Source: an uncultured Gammaproteobacteria bacterium (GTDB lineage: Bacteria; Pseudomonadota; Gammaproteobacteria; Pseudomonadales; Pseudohongiellaceae). Taken from it: DNA of 64,000 bases. The notes below the pieces were generated by a model. That model was not told where the DNA came from, ran no database searches, and worked only from the letters and a program-made list of their open reading frames with translations. Shown here piece by piece: positions 1 through 9,687 of the stretch (positions are counted from its first letter, which is position 1; each line of letters begins with the position of its first letter). Where the stretch lies: NCBI GenBank assembly GCA_913061515.1, contig CAJXSF010000008.1, positions 1 to 64,000 of the forward strand. The letters are read 5' to 3'. Made by a program: the position numbers and the translations under genes.

Positions 1-1187
1 ACAAAACCCCGGAAACCTCTAATTTAGAGTGCCACTAAAAATGGGAGGTTTACAGTACTCCTAAGTCATATTGTTGAGCTGACAATGGAATGGAAAATGT
101 TACACAGAATACTGACAATAGACCAAATAGTAATTTATGAACCTTCATAGAATTTCCTTTTTTTTAATTATGGATACACCCAATCATCAATGATATTTAG
201 CAACCTTATCGTTTTGGCTGGTCATTAACTTTCTACGCCAAAGTTGAACTTTTAGATATAAGGAAGACATAAAACCGAAGTTTTAGCAGTTGGGTGCTGT
301 TTTTCGCAGAACGATCATCGTATAGCTAGCTAAGGAAGTATGTAGGAATATTGCCATGAATATGGCGGGATTGTGCTTTTCAGTAAAGTTGTTTACCAAT
401 TCACACGGCAAAGGAATACGAATCACTATTTACTCTACATGCGGTAGATGTCGATTACATCTGGTGTTTGAGTTAAGGGGTTGGAGATATCAAGAAAACT
501 GGGGCCTTACCACTGCATTGGTTTTACCGTTTGAGAACAGGAAGGGTGGGATTCTATGGTTTCTTGGATAATAGCGAATCGGACCTGACTCTAGTGTAAT
601 GCTTTCCAGCGCAATCCATGCGACGTCTATGTGTTCCCAGTGCCCTTGCTCAAAGCCCAAGCAATGCTAGAAAGCAAAAAATAGATCTCGAGTTGGAAAA
701 TCTTTGGAAGTAATGCATCTGCAAAGTCGAAAAAATACAAGGTATCTAGAAAATTATTGCCTTAACAACCAATAGATACTGTGACTGCTCAAGAGATCAG
801 ATGTGTTGTGTAAGTTGGCTGGTCATTTTTACTTGGATTAAGTTTAGGAGGGAGGGCCTCAGGTTTCGCCACGCAAGAGAATGTCGGAAAAAGTACATGG
901 CAGTTGGGGTCTAAGTTTTTGTATAGCCACTAAAAGAATAGAGCTAGGTGACCGTAATGCTCTGATTGCCTCTAAACTAGGCTTGGTTATGGTTAACATG
1001 GGCCACCTAGCTATATTCAAAGTAGTACAGTTTTGAGTATTCGCCAGTAATCCTCCGATTTAATTCCTGAAGCCTGTTCCTAATGAGCAATTTCCGCCAA
1101 GTATAGAAACCCCGCTGAGTTCGTGAGAAACTCCATTCGTTAGAAAAAGAGCCTTTGTTTACAACGATTTGCTATCGAGAGTCAGGG
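1..1187. other. Gene-poor left edge
   Basis: No convincing gene is seen here. The longest open frame (356-571, plus strand) has no recognisable domain, an atypical composition and no clear ribosome binding site, so I do not call it. The stretch is AT-rich. The only structure I noticed is a weak 7-bp inverted repeat, AAACCTC (13-19) with GAGGTTT (45-51). The region looks like decayed or non-coding DNA inside the accessory island. Confidence 0.5.
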
Positions 1188-1967
1188 ATGCGTCCATTAG
1201 TTCTGTTCATTGTGTTCTTATTATCAGCTGGAGTGTGTGCTGCTGAGTACAAACCTGTTGTGCAGGCGCCTTTTTACGACCACACCAAGTATTCACCGGA
1301 CTGCACGGGCTACCTGAAGCGCTTCCGAGCCTATACCACTTGCTTTGATACAAAGGCTGATGATGGAGTGGCTTGGCGTATTCCGGACTTTGTTTCTTAC
1401 CATATGAGGGCCTACAACGGCGATTTGCCACGAGGCCCATCTAGACCTTCGTCTTGGATTACTGAGGATGCGTTAAGAGCCTCTGACGAAATAGCCACTG
1501 ACGCTTCTTACACCTATTCAAACGTCTTTAGACGGGAGCACCCTAACTGGTATGTTCGGGGTCACCTTGCCATGAAGCAGCATGCTTGGCGTCTAGGAGA
1601 AGCTGCGGATTGGAATACCCATGCTATGCTTAATGCGGTTCCTCAGCGCCAAGGCTTCAATAGCGGAATATGGCTAGATATGGAGTACAAGACGGCTGAA
1701 CTGGCTGATCAATTGGGAGAGGTCTGGATTATTGTAGGCCCTGTCTTCTATACAGGTCAGCCTATTCAATGGATTGGGGAGCCGGAGAAGGGGGAATCTC
1801 TGGTTGCGGTGCCTGACGCTCTTTTTAAGATCATTGTGACGCCCATTGGGGTGCTGGCTTATATTTACCCTCAGGAACACATTGATTTTGCTGAAAAGAA
1901 TCATCGTCAGTTCCAGACTACAGTTGAGTATATTGAGCAAGTAACGGAGTTGGAGTTTCACATTTGA
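1188..1967 (+). CDS. Exported DNA/RNA non-specific endonuclease
   Basis: Likely degrades DNA or RNA outside the cytoplasm as a metal-dependent beta-beta-alpha-Me (NUC family) nuclease. The sequence shows a Sec signal peptide at the N terminus, then the family core with YVRGHLA in place of the usual DRGH motif (the general-base His is kept). A downstream N within LNAVPQRQGFN and a V-I-V-G-P-V-F strand are also typical of the family. The first D of DRGH is V here, which is a known kind of variation but worth checking. I chose the ATG at 1188 because it begins directly with the signal peptide; an upstream ATG at 1155 would add 11 residues that do not fit. It stands alone at the left of the island and has no visible immunity gene. 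Confidence 0.75.
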   Translation: MRPLVLFIVFLLSAGVCAAEYKPVVQAPFYDHTKYSPDCTGYLKRFRAYTTCFDTKADDGVAWRIPDFVSYHMRAYNGDLPRGPSRPSSWITEDALRASDEIATDASYTYSNVFRREHPNWYVRGHLAMKQHAWRLGEAADWNTHAMLNAVPQRQGFNSGIWLDMEYKTAELADQLGEVWIIVGPVFYTGQPIQWIGEPEKGESLVAVPDALFKIIVTPIGVLAYIYPQEHIDFAEKNHRQFQTTVEYIEQVTELEFHI

Positions 1968-2184
1968 GATATTTGGTGACGTGTACTCGGTAGTATCTAA
2001 TATTCTGACGATCCTAAAATACAAAAAAGTAGAACCTTGAACTCTTAAGGATAGCGTATACCGCCTCATAGCTTACGCTGTTTATATAACCATGAAGTGC
2101 CCAGTACCCTAGGACTTTAAAACCATTTAGAAAAACGATTACAGTTAAATAGAGCCAAAATATATAAATCAATGGAGCAAGGAT

Positions 2185-2478
2185 ATGAGTGAAACTCTAG
2201 CACTACAAAGACTAATTCAAGTAGCAGAACGCGACACTGGCCAGTCGGAAATAATCAGATGTTTCTTGCTCTCGCTCTACAATGGCGACGCCTACTCTTT
2301 AGTGCCGTACCGGTTTCGAAATCTGGATCGAGGTCTTTTTGTGGATGTACTGGAGGTTCTGCGAAAGGATATTACCGTTCACCAAACCGAAATCCACAAA
2401 GTCATTCCCGGCACCGCACATCTATGGCTTGAATGGAGGGAGTGGTACAACAAAGGTCAAAAAAGCTCACATATGTGA
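2185..2478 (+). CDS. DUF7673 family protein
   Basis: A 97-residue protein of unknown function. The central part (about residues 20-65: FLLSLYNGD followed by a LDRGLFVDVLEVLR stretch and an EIHKVI segment) matches what I remember of DUF7673, a small family found mainly on integrative elements. It starts at an ATG after an AAGGAT-like ribosome binding site. It lies 142 bp before the unknown membrane-anchored gene on the same strand and may be co-transcribed with it. The family assignment is from memory of the pattern; no biochemical role can be given. Confidence 0.6.
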   Translation: MSETLALQRLIQVAERDTGQSEIIRCFLLSLYNGDAYSLVPYRFRNLDRGLFVDVLEVLRKDITVHQTEIHKVIPGTAHLWLEWREWYNKGQKSSHM

Positions 2479-2620
2479 GCATTTCTTAACCTAATCAGAG
2501 TATCAACAAAGCGATAAGCACAAGGATTGGCAGTGTATCCAAGCTCCTAGTCAACGTCTGCAAGATTCTGAAAATGGTCCGCGATTTTTGCGCACAAGCG
2601 GAGCAGAGGACAGTATACCT

Positions 2621-4273
2621 ATGACCCAAACATCAAAGAGTACACCTAAAAGGGGCGACAAAGAGCCGCCCGCTTTATCAGCGCAGCAATCTGCCGAAGC
2701 ATCAGCGGTTAGTGAAAGTGTGAACCGACTATTTAAACTTGTTCCTGAAATTGGGGTTGGGTGGCGCTGGTATGACGTCCCATACAGGGTCTTTTCCTGG
2801 CTTTTGAATGCTTGGCCACGACCGATACTTCCATCCACTATCCGCCGATCGCTTGTAGGTGGTATTAACTTCCTGTTGGTGTTCAACAACCACGAACGGA
2901 ATAAAGCTGAACCTTTAGACGATCCAAACGATAACCTAATACTTCCAGATGGTGCTCGGCTTCGTCAAGGCGGAATTTGGACGGTCGAGCTATTTCCCCC
3001 TAGCAAATATAATAATCTGGCGAGTGCTCTCCGACACAACGGATGGGACCAATCTCCATTCAGTGGATTCGATAGTTCAAACGTAGAATCAGTCAGGCGC
3101 GCACGTGATGGAGGGGGATCTGCTTGGTTTAAAATCGTTTCGGTAACCGGTAAAAACACCACATATCTTCAGTTCGACGCAAGAAGTGAAGAACTGCCGC
3201 GAGAGTTTGCGGCTATTGAGCTTACCGCCGTGCAACTCGGAACAGGCGTTACAGCAGTTGTAGCGTTTTTCCAGCTTAGCGAATATGGAGAGTCAAGCTT
3301 AAATAATGTGTGGTGTAAGAAACATGAACCGTCATTACGATGGAGAGGATTACGCCGACCCTTAACGGCAAACAGATTTTTTGCAGCAATCGAAACCACT
3401 CAGAAAGAAAGGCTTCGCCTTCACAACCTTACCAGAAGGTGGCTCTCCAAAAGGTGCCCTGGTTTTTTTGCGGCGAGATCAGATTCGCACCCAGCAATGG
3501 ATTTGAACTTATTTGACGGAGTGGATATTGCTGCGCAGAAGGGGACTTTATCGGATGAGAGTCTAAGGGCACTGGGTATGTGTAGGTTCGGGCGTGATCA
3601 ATATGTGTCACCAGAGTTGTCAGGTGCAACCCTTATTCCCACATATGGGTCCTCAGGGCCACATGAGCCGCTCCACAATTGTTGGGCAATCGCAGGCGAG
3701 TATCAGCGAATAATAAATGAGAACGAGCGCTCTGGCTATGGTGACAAGCCTTACTGTCCGATGGCAATAGGCTTCATGTTCAACGATGCCGCGCGCTCAT
3801 TTGTTCTATACCTAGCCGTTATGGGCTTTCTCGATGAGCAACGGGCTGTGCACTCGGCCGCCCGCGACTTAGCAACTATTCGCCATAGGAAATTCACCAT
3901 TCGGGCGATTCGTAATCTCAGTGAGGAACTACTCGAGTCTGGCCTAGACTTACCGGCAATGGCGCGTGATAGCAAGAAGCTTTGGGGCGAGCGATGGCAG
4001 AGTTGGCACGGACTCACGGTGCAATCCATTCCTTGGGATGCAAAACCTGAAAAAGAAGAAATTGATTTGATAAAGTTCTTCGGTGAACATTGCACGGATC
4101 AATTTAAGCAATTGCTCGAAGAGGACAAAAACTACAGAACAGTTCTCTCCACTGCAGCAGCGCTGGGATCTAGTGTGGAGTCGGCACAAATGGGTCGCAA
4201 TGCGCTATTGGTAGCAGGAGTCTCTATGGTAGTCGCGCTCGTAACCTTACTTGTTGCTCTCAGCGATACCTAG
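2621..4273 (+). CDS. Unrecognised protein with C-terminal membrane anchor
   Basis: I do not recognise this 550-residue protein. It has a low-complexity, charged N terminus (about 1-30), a long soluble middle part rich in W and R, and one hydrophobic segment at the extreme C terminus (last 22 residues, ending LLVALSDT). The body would therefore face the cytoplasm in tail-anchored fashion. No nucleotide-binding or nuclease motif is evident. The ATG at 2621 has an AGAGGA ribosome binding site 10 bp upstream; a TTG at 2588 would add 11 residues without such a site. Neighbours are a DUF7673 gene and, beyond a transposon-end-like repeat cluster, a type I restriction operon, so it is probably accessory cargo. 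Confidence 0.6.
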   Translation: MTQTSKSTPKRGDKEPPALSAQQSAEASAVSESVNRLFKLVPEIGVGWRWYDVPYRVFSWLLNAWPRPILPSTIRRSLVGGINFLLVFNNHERNKAEPLDDPNDNLILPDGARLRQGGIWTVELFPPSKYNNLASALRHNGWDQSPFSGFDSSNVESVRRARDGGGSAWFKIVSVTGKNTTYLQFDARSEELPREFAAIELTAVQLGTGVTAVVAFFQLSEYGESSLNNVWCKKHEPSLRWRGLRRPLTANRFFAAIETTQKERLRLHNLTRRWLSKRCPGFFAARSDSHPAMDLNLFDGVDIAAQKGTLSDESLRALGMCRFGRDQYVSPELSGATLIPTYGSSGPHEPLHNCWAIAGEYQRIINENERSGYGDKPYCPMAIGFMFNDAARSFVLYLAVMGFLDEQRAVHSAARDLATIRHRKFTIRAIRNLSEELLESGLDLPAMARDSKKLWGERWQSWHGLTVQSIPWDAKPEKEEIDLIKFFGEHCTDQFKQLLEEDKNYRTVLSTAAALGSSVESAQMGRNALLVAGVSMVVALVTLLVALSDT

Positions 4274-4580
4274 TGGGGAGCGGCACTTATCGAATGGCTT
4301 CAACAAGGAATTCTAATTAGTAAATCTATCCGGTAACTCCCAGCATGGTTGATGCTCTAAAGAGATGTTGGCGCTCAATTTGAAGCTGGATCGCAAGAAA
4401 TCGCAACCAATTCCATTCTTGTAGAGACGCCAAATTTTTTTACGTGGGACAAGATTTTTTTACAAATTCCATTTATTGAGCAAATTTCTTTACACTCTGC
4501 CTAGACTGCCTTGAGCATAGGCTGCGCCAGATCCAAACTCTTAATATTCTGATTTCTGCGTTCTTTCAACGGGTGAGAGG
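4274..4580. other. Intergenic region between cargo blocks
   Basis: About 300 bp between the stop of the membrane-anchored unknown gene and the stop of convergent hsdR. Apart from the phased repeats at 4431-4494 I see no gene and no clear hairpin terminator. Confidence 0.5.
4431..4494 (-). repeat. Three phased direct repeats, transposon-end-like
   Basis: Read on the minus strand, three 14-bp copies start at 4494 (TGTAAAGAAATTTG), 4464 (TGTAAAAAAATCTT) and 4444 (CGTAAAAAAATTTG), spaced 30 and 20 bp. A terminal TGT followed by several spaced copies of a short motif is the layout of DDE transposase (TnsB/TniA/MuA-type) binding sites at a transposon end. If so, the element extends leftward from about 4494 and its other end lies outside the window. 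The repeats are seen directly; the function is inferred. Confidence 0.4.
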
Positions 4581-7562
4581 CTAGTCGAGCCCAACCTCAG
4601 CCCCCTCAAACTCTCTGGCCAAATCGACCAAACGATCCCGCATCGTCTCAGCTGTTGTTTTACGGGCCGTGATTTTGGGCCGCACTTTCAACAAAGCAAG
4701 TAAGCTCGCAATGTCTGGCAGTCGAGCCCTGTAGATAAAATCCTCGTACAAGGCCTGAAATCCCTTCCGGTTAACACCCATCTGATCGCAAAACTGATCA
4801 ATAGCCTGGGTTCGCCGTGTGATGACAAACGCATTAAATCGCCCAATGATGTTGCCATCCACCGCACCGCCAGCCTCGCGTAAGAGCGGTAACTGTATAT
4901 CGATAAAGTCCTTGAATAGCGCACGCTTGTGGCGCAGATCCGGATCGCTTTCCAGCACATTCAAAATCATCTCACGCAACTGATCGAACTGCTTGGGACC
5001 TTTTTGCTGTGGCAGTTTTTCGATTAGGCCTAGGATATAGCTAACGGTCACCTCGTCGCGCTTGATCAGATCCACCGCAAAATCAAAGTCGAACAACAGC
5101 GGCTGAATCTCTTCTTCCTCTTCCTGCCCGCCAGTGTCCTCCTCATCGCCTTTTTGCCGTTTCTTCCTGCGCTCCTCGCGGGCCGCGGCCTCAATATCCT
5201 CTTTTTTATCCAGGTACTTACTCTGGTAATCCATCAGCTCCTGATCATCGATCCCCAGCGCCCCGGCATCAATCTCCAGCCGGAACTCATTGAAGGTCTT
5301 GAGGGTATTCTGGATGCGCAGTACATCACGGAACTTGGCCAGAAAGTCGTACTGATCCTCTTCTTTGATCAGCTCATCCACCGCATCAGGTGACTTGGCG
5401 ATCTCGCGCAGCTTTTCCACTTCCCGCTTGAACGTTTCTTTCAAGTCCGGGTAGGGCTGCATGATGACCGTGCCGATGACCTCATCGACACTAGCGCTCG
5501 CATCGCGGTTGGCAAAGATTGCCAGCGCCTCATCGGTGGCGTTTTTCAGGCGTCGGTAGCAGACAATGTTGCCGTGTGACTTTTTGGCATCAAGCAGCCG
5601 ATTGGTGCGCGAATAGGCTTGGATCAGTCCGTGGTGGCGAAGGTTCTTATCCACATACAGCGTATTGAGCGGCGGGCTGTCGAAGCCGGTTAAGAACATG
5701 TTCACGACGAGCAGGACGTCTACCTCTCGCCGCTTCACGCGACGGGCCAGATCCTGGTAATACTCGTAGAACGATTTGTTGTCACCTGGATCATAAGAAG
5801 TGGAAAACATCGCGTTGTAATCGGCCACGCAGCCCTTCAGGAACGCCATACGGCCTTGATCGATGTTCCGGGCATCCATGTCAGGCATGTCTTGCTCAGT
5901 GAGCCCTGAGAACTCCTCAGGCTCTCCAGGAGCGCAGCTGAAGATGGTGGCAACACGAAGCGTGTGCTGACCTTTATCTTTCGCACGGGCAAACGCAAGA
6001 TAGTAGCTTTGCAGAAGATCCACGCTACTCACGCAGAACATCGCGGTGTAATCGCACTCGTAGGTTTTCACTGGGTGCAGCATTAAGATGTCAGACACAA
6101 TCCCGTTCACTCGCGAAGGGGACTCCAGGAAGGCCTTTTGCAGCATCTGCTCATCGGTGAGCGCCTTGGCAGGCACTTCGCTGCCATCGTCCAAGGTGAC
6201 CATCTCATTAGGTAGCACGAGATCGCGGTATTCAATTGAGAAGCGCAGCACGTTTCGATCACGGATTGCATCGGTGATCACGTATTTGTGCAGCGCCTCG
6301 CCAAACAGATCCTCAGTGGTTTTATTGCCGTACTTGGTCTTGGCCACATTGGCATCAAAGATCGGTGTGCCGGTAAAGCCAAACATCTGCCGATTGCTGA
6401 AAAAGTCACAGATCCGCTGGTGCGTCTCGCCGAATTGGCTGCGGTGACATTCATCAAAAATAAAGATCACTTTCTTGCCGGCAACATCCTCACACTGGCT
6501 TTTAAACTGCTCCCTTGAGATCGCGGCGTTGAGCTTCTGGATGGTGGTCACCATCAGTTTGCAGCCAGGGTCGTTGAGCTGTTCAACGAGCTTTTTGGTG
6601 TTCTCGGTCGCATCGACGCTGCCCGCGCTAAACGCATTGAACTCGAGAGACGTCTGGTAATCCAGATCTCGCCGGTCCACCACGAAGATAACCTTATCCA
6701 CTTTGGGATCGTTACTCAGGATCTGGCTGGCTTTAAACGAGGTCAGGGTTTTGCCCGAACCTGTGGTATGCCACACATACCCGTCGCCGCGGCCATAGCC
6801 AACCCGCTCGAGAATCTTCTCCACCGCATAATACTGGTAGGGACGAAGCACCATCAGCGCTTGGAACGTGTCGTGAATCACGATGTAGCGAGCAATCATC
6901 TTGGACAGATGACACTTCTCCAAAAACGCCTCAGCAAAGGCTGGCAGACGGTTAATGCGACGATTTTCTTTGTCCGCCCACTCAAAGGTGAACTGGTAGT
7001 TGAGTTTCGTGTTATTGGAGAAATAGCGGGTATTTGCGCCGTTGCTAATCACAAAGAGCTGAATAAAGCCAAACAGCCCGCTGTTGGAATGATAGGAGGT
7101 AGAGCGGTAGCGAACGATCTGGTCAAAGGCACTGCGAAGATCTGAGCCCCGCGTTTTGAGCTCAATTTGAACCAGCGGCAGGCCGTTAATCAGCAGAGTT
7201 ACATCATAACGACTGTGGTTTTCAGCTGACCGGTTGGTGATCTGCCGGCAGACCTGAAAGCGGTTCTGGCACCAGTGTTTGACAGAGAAAAGCTCCAGGT
7301 ATTTAGGCAGTCCATCGGCGCCAAGCACATCGACTTTGCCTCGAAGGATCCGAGCGCGTTCAACAATGTCACCTTTGTTGAGTTTATCCAGTAGCTGGGC
7401 GAACTCGTCATTGGACAGTGTGATCTGGTTATGTGTTTCCACCTGCTTGCGGAAATTCTCAACCATCTGACTCTCATTAGTGACCGCCAAAAAGCTGTAC
7501 CCAAGCTCCTGCAACTGAGCCACTAGGGCTTTTTCCATCTCTATTTCGCTTTGCGTGGCCAT
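4581..7562 (-). CDS. hsdR: Type I restriction enzyme subunit R
   Basis: Motor and endonuclease subunit of a type I restriction-modification complex; it translocates unmodified DNA with ATP and cuts it at a distance. At 993 residues it has the usual length. The nuclease domain is visible near the N terminus (D120, then E134-L-K136, the PD-(D/E)xK pattern). The SF2 helicase motor has Walker A TTGSGKT at about 266-272, DECH at 370-373, a FTGTP motif and a motif VI region (LIQAYSRTNR). A charged low-complexity stretch of E, R and K lies near residues 795-825. It is the last gene of the leftward operon, starting 2 bp after the GIY-YIG gene. All key motifs look intact. Confidence 0.93.
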   Translation of the reverse strand: MATQSEIEMEKALVAQLQELGYSFLAVTNESQMVENFRKQVETHNQITLSNDEFAQLLDKLNKGDIVERARILRGKVDVLGADGLPKYLELFSVKHWCQNRFQVCRQITNRSAENHSRYDVTLLINGLPLVQIELKTRGSDLRSAFDQIVRYRSTSYHSNSGLFGFIQLFVISNGANTRYFSNNTKLNYQFTFEWADKENRRINRLPAFAEAFLEKCHLSKMIARYIVIHDTFQALMVLRPYQYYAVEKILERVGYGRGDGYVWHTTGSGKTLTSFKASQILSNDPKVDKVIFVVDRRDLDYQTSLEFNAFSAGSVDATENTKKLVEQLNDPGCKLMVTTIQKLNAAISREQFKSQCEDVAGKKVIFIFDECHRSQFGETHQRICDFFSNRQMFGFTGTPIFDANVAKTKYGNKTTEDLFGEALHKYVITDAIRDRNVLRFSIEYRDLVLPNEMVTLDDGSEVPAKALTDEQMLQKAFLESPSRVNGIVSDILMLHPVKTYECDYTAMFCVSSVDLLQSYYLAFARAKDKGQHTLRVATIFSCAPGEPEEFSGLTEQDMPDMDARNIDQGRMAFLKGCVADYNAMFSTSYDPGDNKSFYEYYQDLARRVKRREVDVLLVVNMFLTGFDSPPLNTLYVDKNLRHHGLIQAYSRTNRLLDAKKSHGNIVCYRRLKNATDEALAIFANRDASASVDEVIGTVIMQPYPDLKETFKREVEKLREIAKSPDAVDELIKEEDQYDFLAKFRDVLRIQNTLKTFNEFRLEIDAGALGIDDQELMDYQSKYLDKKEDIEAAAREERRKKRQKGDEEDTGGQEEEEEIQPLLFDFDFAVDLIKRDEVTVSYILGLIEKLPQQKGPKQFDQLREMILNVLESDPDLRHKRALFKDFIDIQLPLLREAGGAVDGNIIGRFNAFVITRRTQAIDQFCDQMGVNRKGFQALYEDFIYRARLPDIASLLALLKVRPKITARKTTAETMRDRLVDLAREFEGAEVGLD

Positions 7563-7564
7563 AG

Positions 7565-8422
7565 TTAACCAAGTTCCGTGTTGGTTCTGTAAATATCAGA
7601 AAGCGTGCGGCCATCGGCTGTCCGCCATTCGGTCCAACCGTTTGCAGACGATGTCAGGATCGCTGTTGCCGCTGCGCTTGGGCTTTTAAAAAGATGATCC
7701 TTCAAAAAGATCGAAGAGTCGCCATCGATCTGAATGATATCCTCTTCAACAAGCGCATCGCGCCCGGCAATAATATGATTTGAGACTTTTCCTGTATGCG
7801 TGAATTTACCGCGCGAGCCCTTTAAAACCACGAATCCTTCGCTGGTATAGATGCCTTCGCCTTGGGCGCCATTTCTGCGGCAGTAAAATCGCAGCGAATT
7901 TTCCTTTTCGCTTTCATGCAGCAGCGGCTCAAAAACATTGTGCCCCAAGGTGGTCATAAGCAAACTGCCGATTTCAAGAATCTCCTCGCAATCGGCCTGG
8001 AGCTGCACGGGAATCTTAATTTTTTGCCCGACATTACCGTTGGAAACCTTATAGCGCTGCGCTCTTTTTGCCATTTCAATACTTCGAGATTCAATATAAA
8101 GCGTATGAGTTGGCGTCAGATTGTCTGTGAGCGACACCCATATCAAAGCCTTATCCCAATCCTTTGTCCCTTCCTTGTGATGATTCGTGAGTCTTGAGCC
8201 GAGTTGGCTGGATTGACCCACATAGAGTACATCGTCGCGCTCACCCCCTATCAAAAAATAGACACCCATCTGAAGGGACTCATCCATGGCGCAAAAATCC
8301 GCTGCAAGAGAGCGCGGCACCTCGATAACACGAATAATAGAAGTAGTAATCTCCGCCTTGCGTATGCCTGAAGGGTCGCCTGATGGCAGAAATATCTGTA
8401 TGGTGCGCGGCCGGCGACTCAT
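7565..8422 (-). CDS. GIY-YIG nuclease-fold protein with DUF4357
   Basis: A 285-residue protein with a GIY-YIG-like core (G-V-Y at about 53-55, L-Y-V-G at 66-69, an Arg at 77 and a Glu near 110) and a C-terminal DUF4357 domain (S-P-S-A-A-A and N-G-W-T-E-W motifs, about residues 240-280). The family is known as an accessory of restriction loci, and its exact task is not established. Its start overlaps the hsdS stop by 4 bp (ATGA), and hsdR follows after 2 bp, so it is translated as part of the restriction operon. It could add a second nuclease activity or control the complex; that is inference. Confidence 0.8.
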   Translation of the reverse strand: MSRRPRTIQIFLPSGDPSGIRKAEITTSIIRVIEVPRSLAADFCAMDESLQMGVYFLIGGERDDVLYVGQSSQLGSRLTNHHKEGTKDWDKALIWVSLTDNLTPTHTLYIESRSIEMAKRAQRYKVSNGNVGQKIKIPVQLQADCEEILEIGSLLMTTLGHNVFEPLLHESEKENSLRFYCRRNGAQGEGIYTSEGFVVLKGSRGKFTHTGKVSNHIIAGRDALVEEDIIQIDGDSSIFLKDHLFKSPSAAATAILTSSANGWTEWRTADGRTLSDIYRTNTELG

Positions 8423-9687
8423 GCAACCTCCTTCTCGACAACCACCCGCTTTTTGCCGGTCAACAATTGTTGCATCAGGGCTTTTTTCTGTAGCTTCAGG
8501 TTGTTGATGCGTTGCTCGAGGGTTTCTATTTCTTTGGCCGATGTCGTTATGATATCAACAATACATTCTTGCTCATCTACAGGCGGCAGTAGAACATCTA
8601 TCTGAGAAAATGTGTCCCACCGCAAACTCCCCCGGCGATCGACCGATGCATTGGTTCGAGATGCGAAAATTTGTCTGTACATGTCTGATTTCAGATTTGC
8701 GTATAGATAATCTGGAAGACATTTTGAATTATCAACAGAAAATATTTCGTATATCGGACTTACAATTCCTGCCTGGTAGAGGTTTTGAATGCCAATAGAA
8801 CCCTCTTCAACATGATTTGAAGGAAAGCCTATCCAGTCTCTCTTTATCACCTTGTAGTTCGAGGTGTCATCAGAAAATACCTGTTTATTAAAGTAGTCTA
8901 ACGAATCAACAAATCCATCATATTTTGTGCAGGAAAGGACCGGATATGAATCGTCCATCCCGGCCCTGATGGACTCCTTTTTGCAGAACTGAGCAATACT
9001 CGCGGATATCCACTTCTCTTCAAACCCCGGCAACCGCTTCTTCCCAGTCAACAACTGCTGCATCAACGCCTTCTTGCGCTGCCGGCTATTTGCCAACAAA
9101 TCTTCGTTGGCAGAGATGGCGTCGTTCCAAGTGGAGAGGATGCTAGCTATCTTTTTTTGTTCTGGAAGAGGTGGTACGGGCACTGGTAATTCCTTGCAAA
9201 TCTCTATCGTAAGATTTTGCTGACCAGAAGTCTTTTTTGATCTAGACTGAAGCCAATTCTGAGCCCTAAAACCATTCAAATATGAAAGAAAAAATTCAGC
9301 ATTCGCAACATCATTTTTTAGGCGATAAAAGACAATAGCTTGGTTCATATTGTACTCATTAAAATCAGCGCCCAGTAACGATGTTTTCCCAAGCGGCGGG
9401 CCCACGATATTCATTAAAACGTCGCCAGGATAGGCTCTTGAACGAGCTAGAAAATTATTATGTGCTTCTTCTGACACGAATATGAAATCAGAAGTTTTGT
9501 CCAACACCCCATTAAAGGACAAATTATTAACGCGCAAAAAGGGTATATCGCCACTTTTAGACACATCACTCTTCGATGGTGTTGTCCCTTTAGTAACTTT
9601 TATTGATACATCGTTTGCTTGGAGCACCTTCCAATCCGGTGGAAAGCCGCCGACTCCAGAAACAGTTTTAAGTTCTTCAGACGCCAT
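8419..9687 (-). CDS. hsdS: Type I restriction enzyme specificity subunit S
   Basis: Determines the DNA sequence recognised by the type I complex. The 422 residues contain two target-recognition domains, each followed by a helical conserved region. The same 14-residue segment, KKALMQQLLTGKKR, occurs at about 205-218 and again at 401-414, the internal pseudo-symmetry typical of IC-like S subunits. PLPEQ and PPVDEQ motifs end each recognition domain. Its start overlaps the hsdM stop by 11 bp and its stop overlaps the GIY-YIG start by 4 bp. Only one S gene is present and no inverted partial copy is nearby. Confidence 0.92.
   Translation of the reverse strand: MASEELKTVSGVGGFPPDWKVLQANDVSIKVTKGTTPSKSDVSKSGDIPFLRVNNLSFNGVLDKTSDFIFVSEEAHNNFLARSRAYPGDVLMNIVGPPLGKTSLLGADFNEYNMNQAIVFYRLKNDVANAEFFLSYLNGFRAQNWLQSRSKKTSGQQNLTIEICKELPVPVPPLPEQKKIASILSTWNDAISANEDLLANSRQRKKALMQQLLTGKKRLPGFEEKWISASIAQFCKKESIRAGMDDSYPVLSCTKYDGFVDSLDYFNKQVFSDDTSNYKVIKRDWIGFPSNHVEEGSIGIQNLYQAGIVSPIYEIFSVDNSKCLPDYLYANLKSDMYRQIFASRTNASVDRRGSLRWDTFSQIDVLLPPVDEQECIVDIITTSAKEIETLEQRINNLKLQKKALMQQLLTGKKRVVVEKEVA

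Noticed and set aside
356-571. 71-residue open frame in the left gene-poor region
   Set aside because: No domain, no good ribosome binding site and unusual composition; not supported as a gene.
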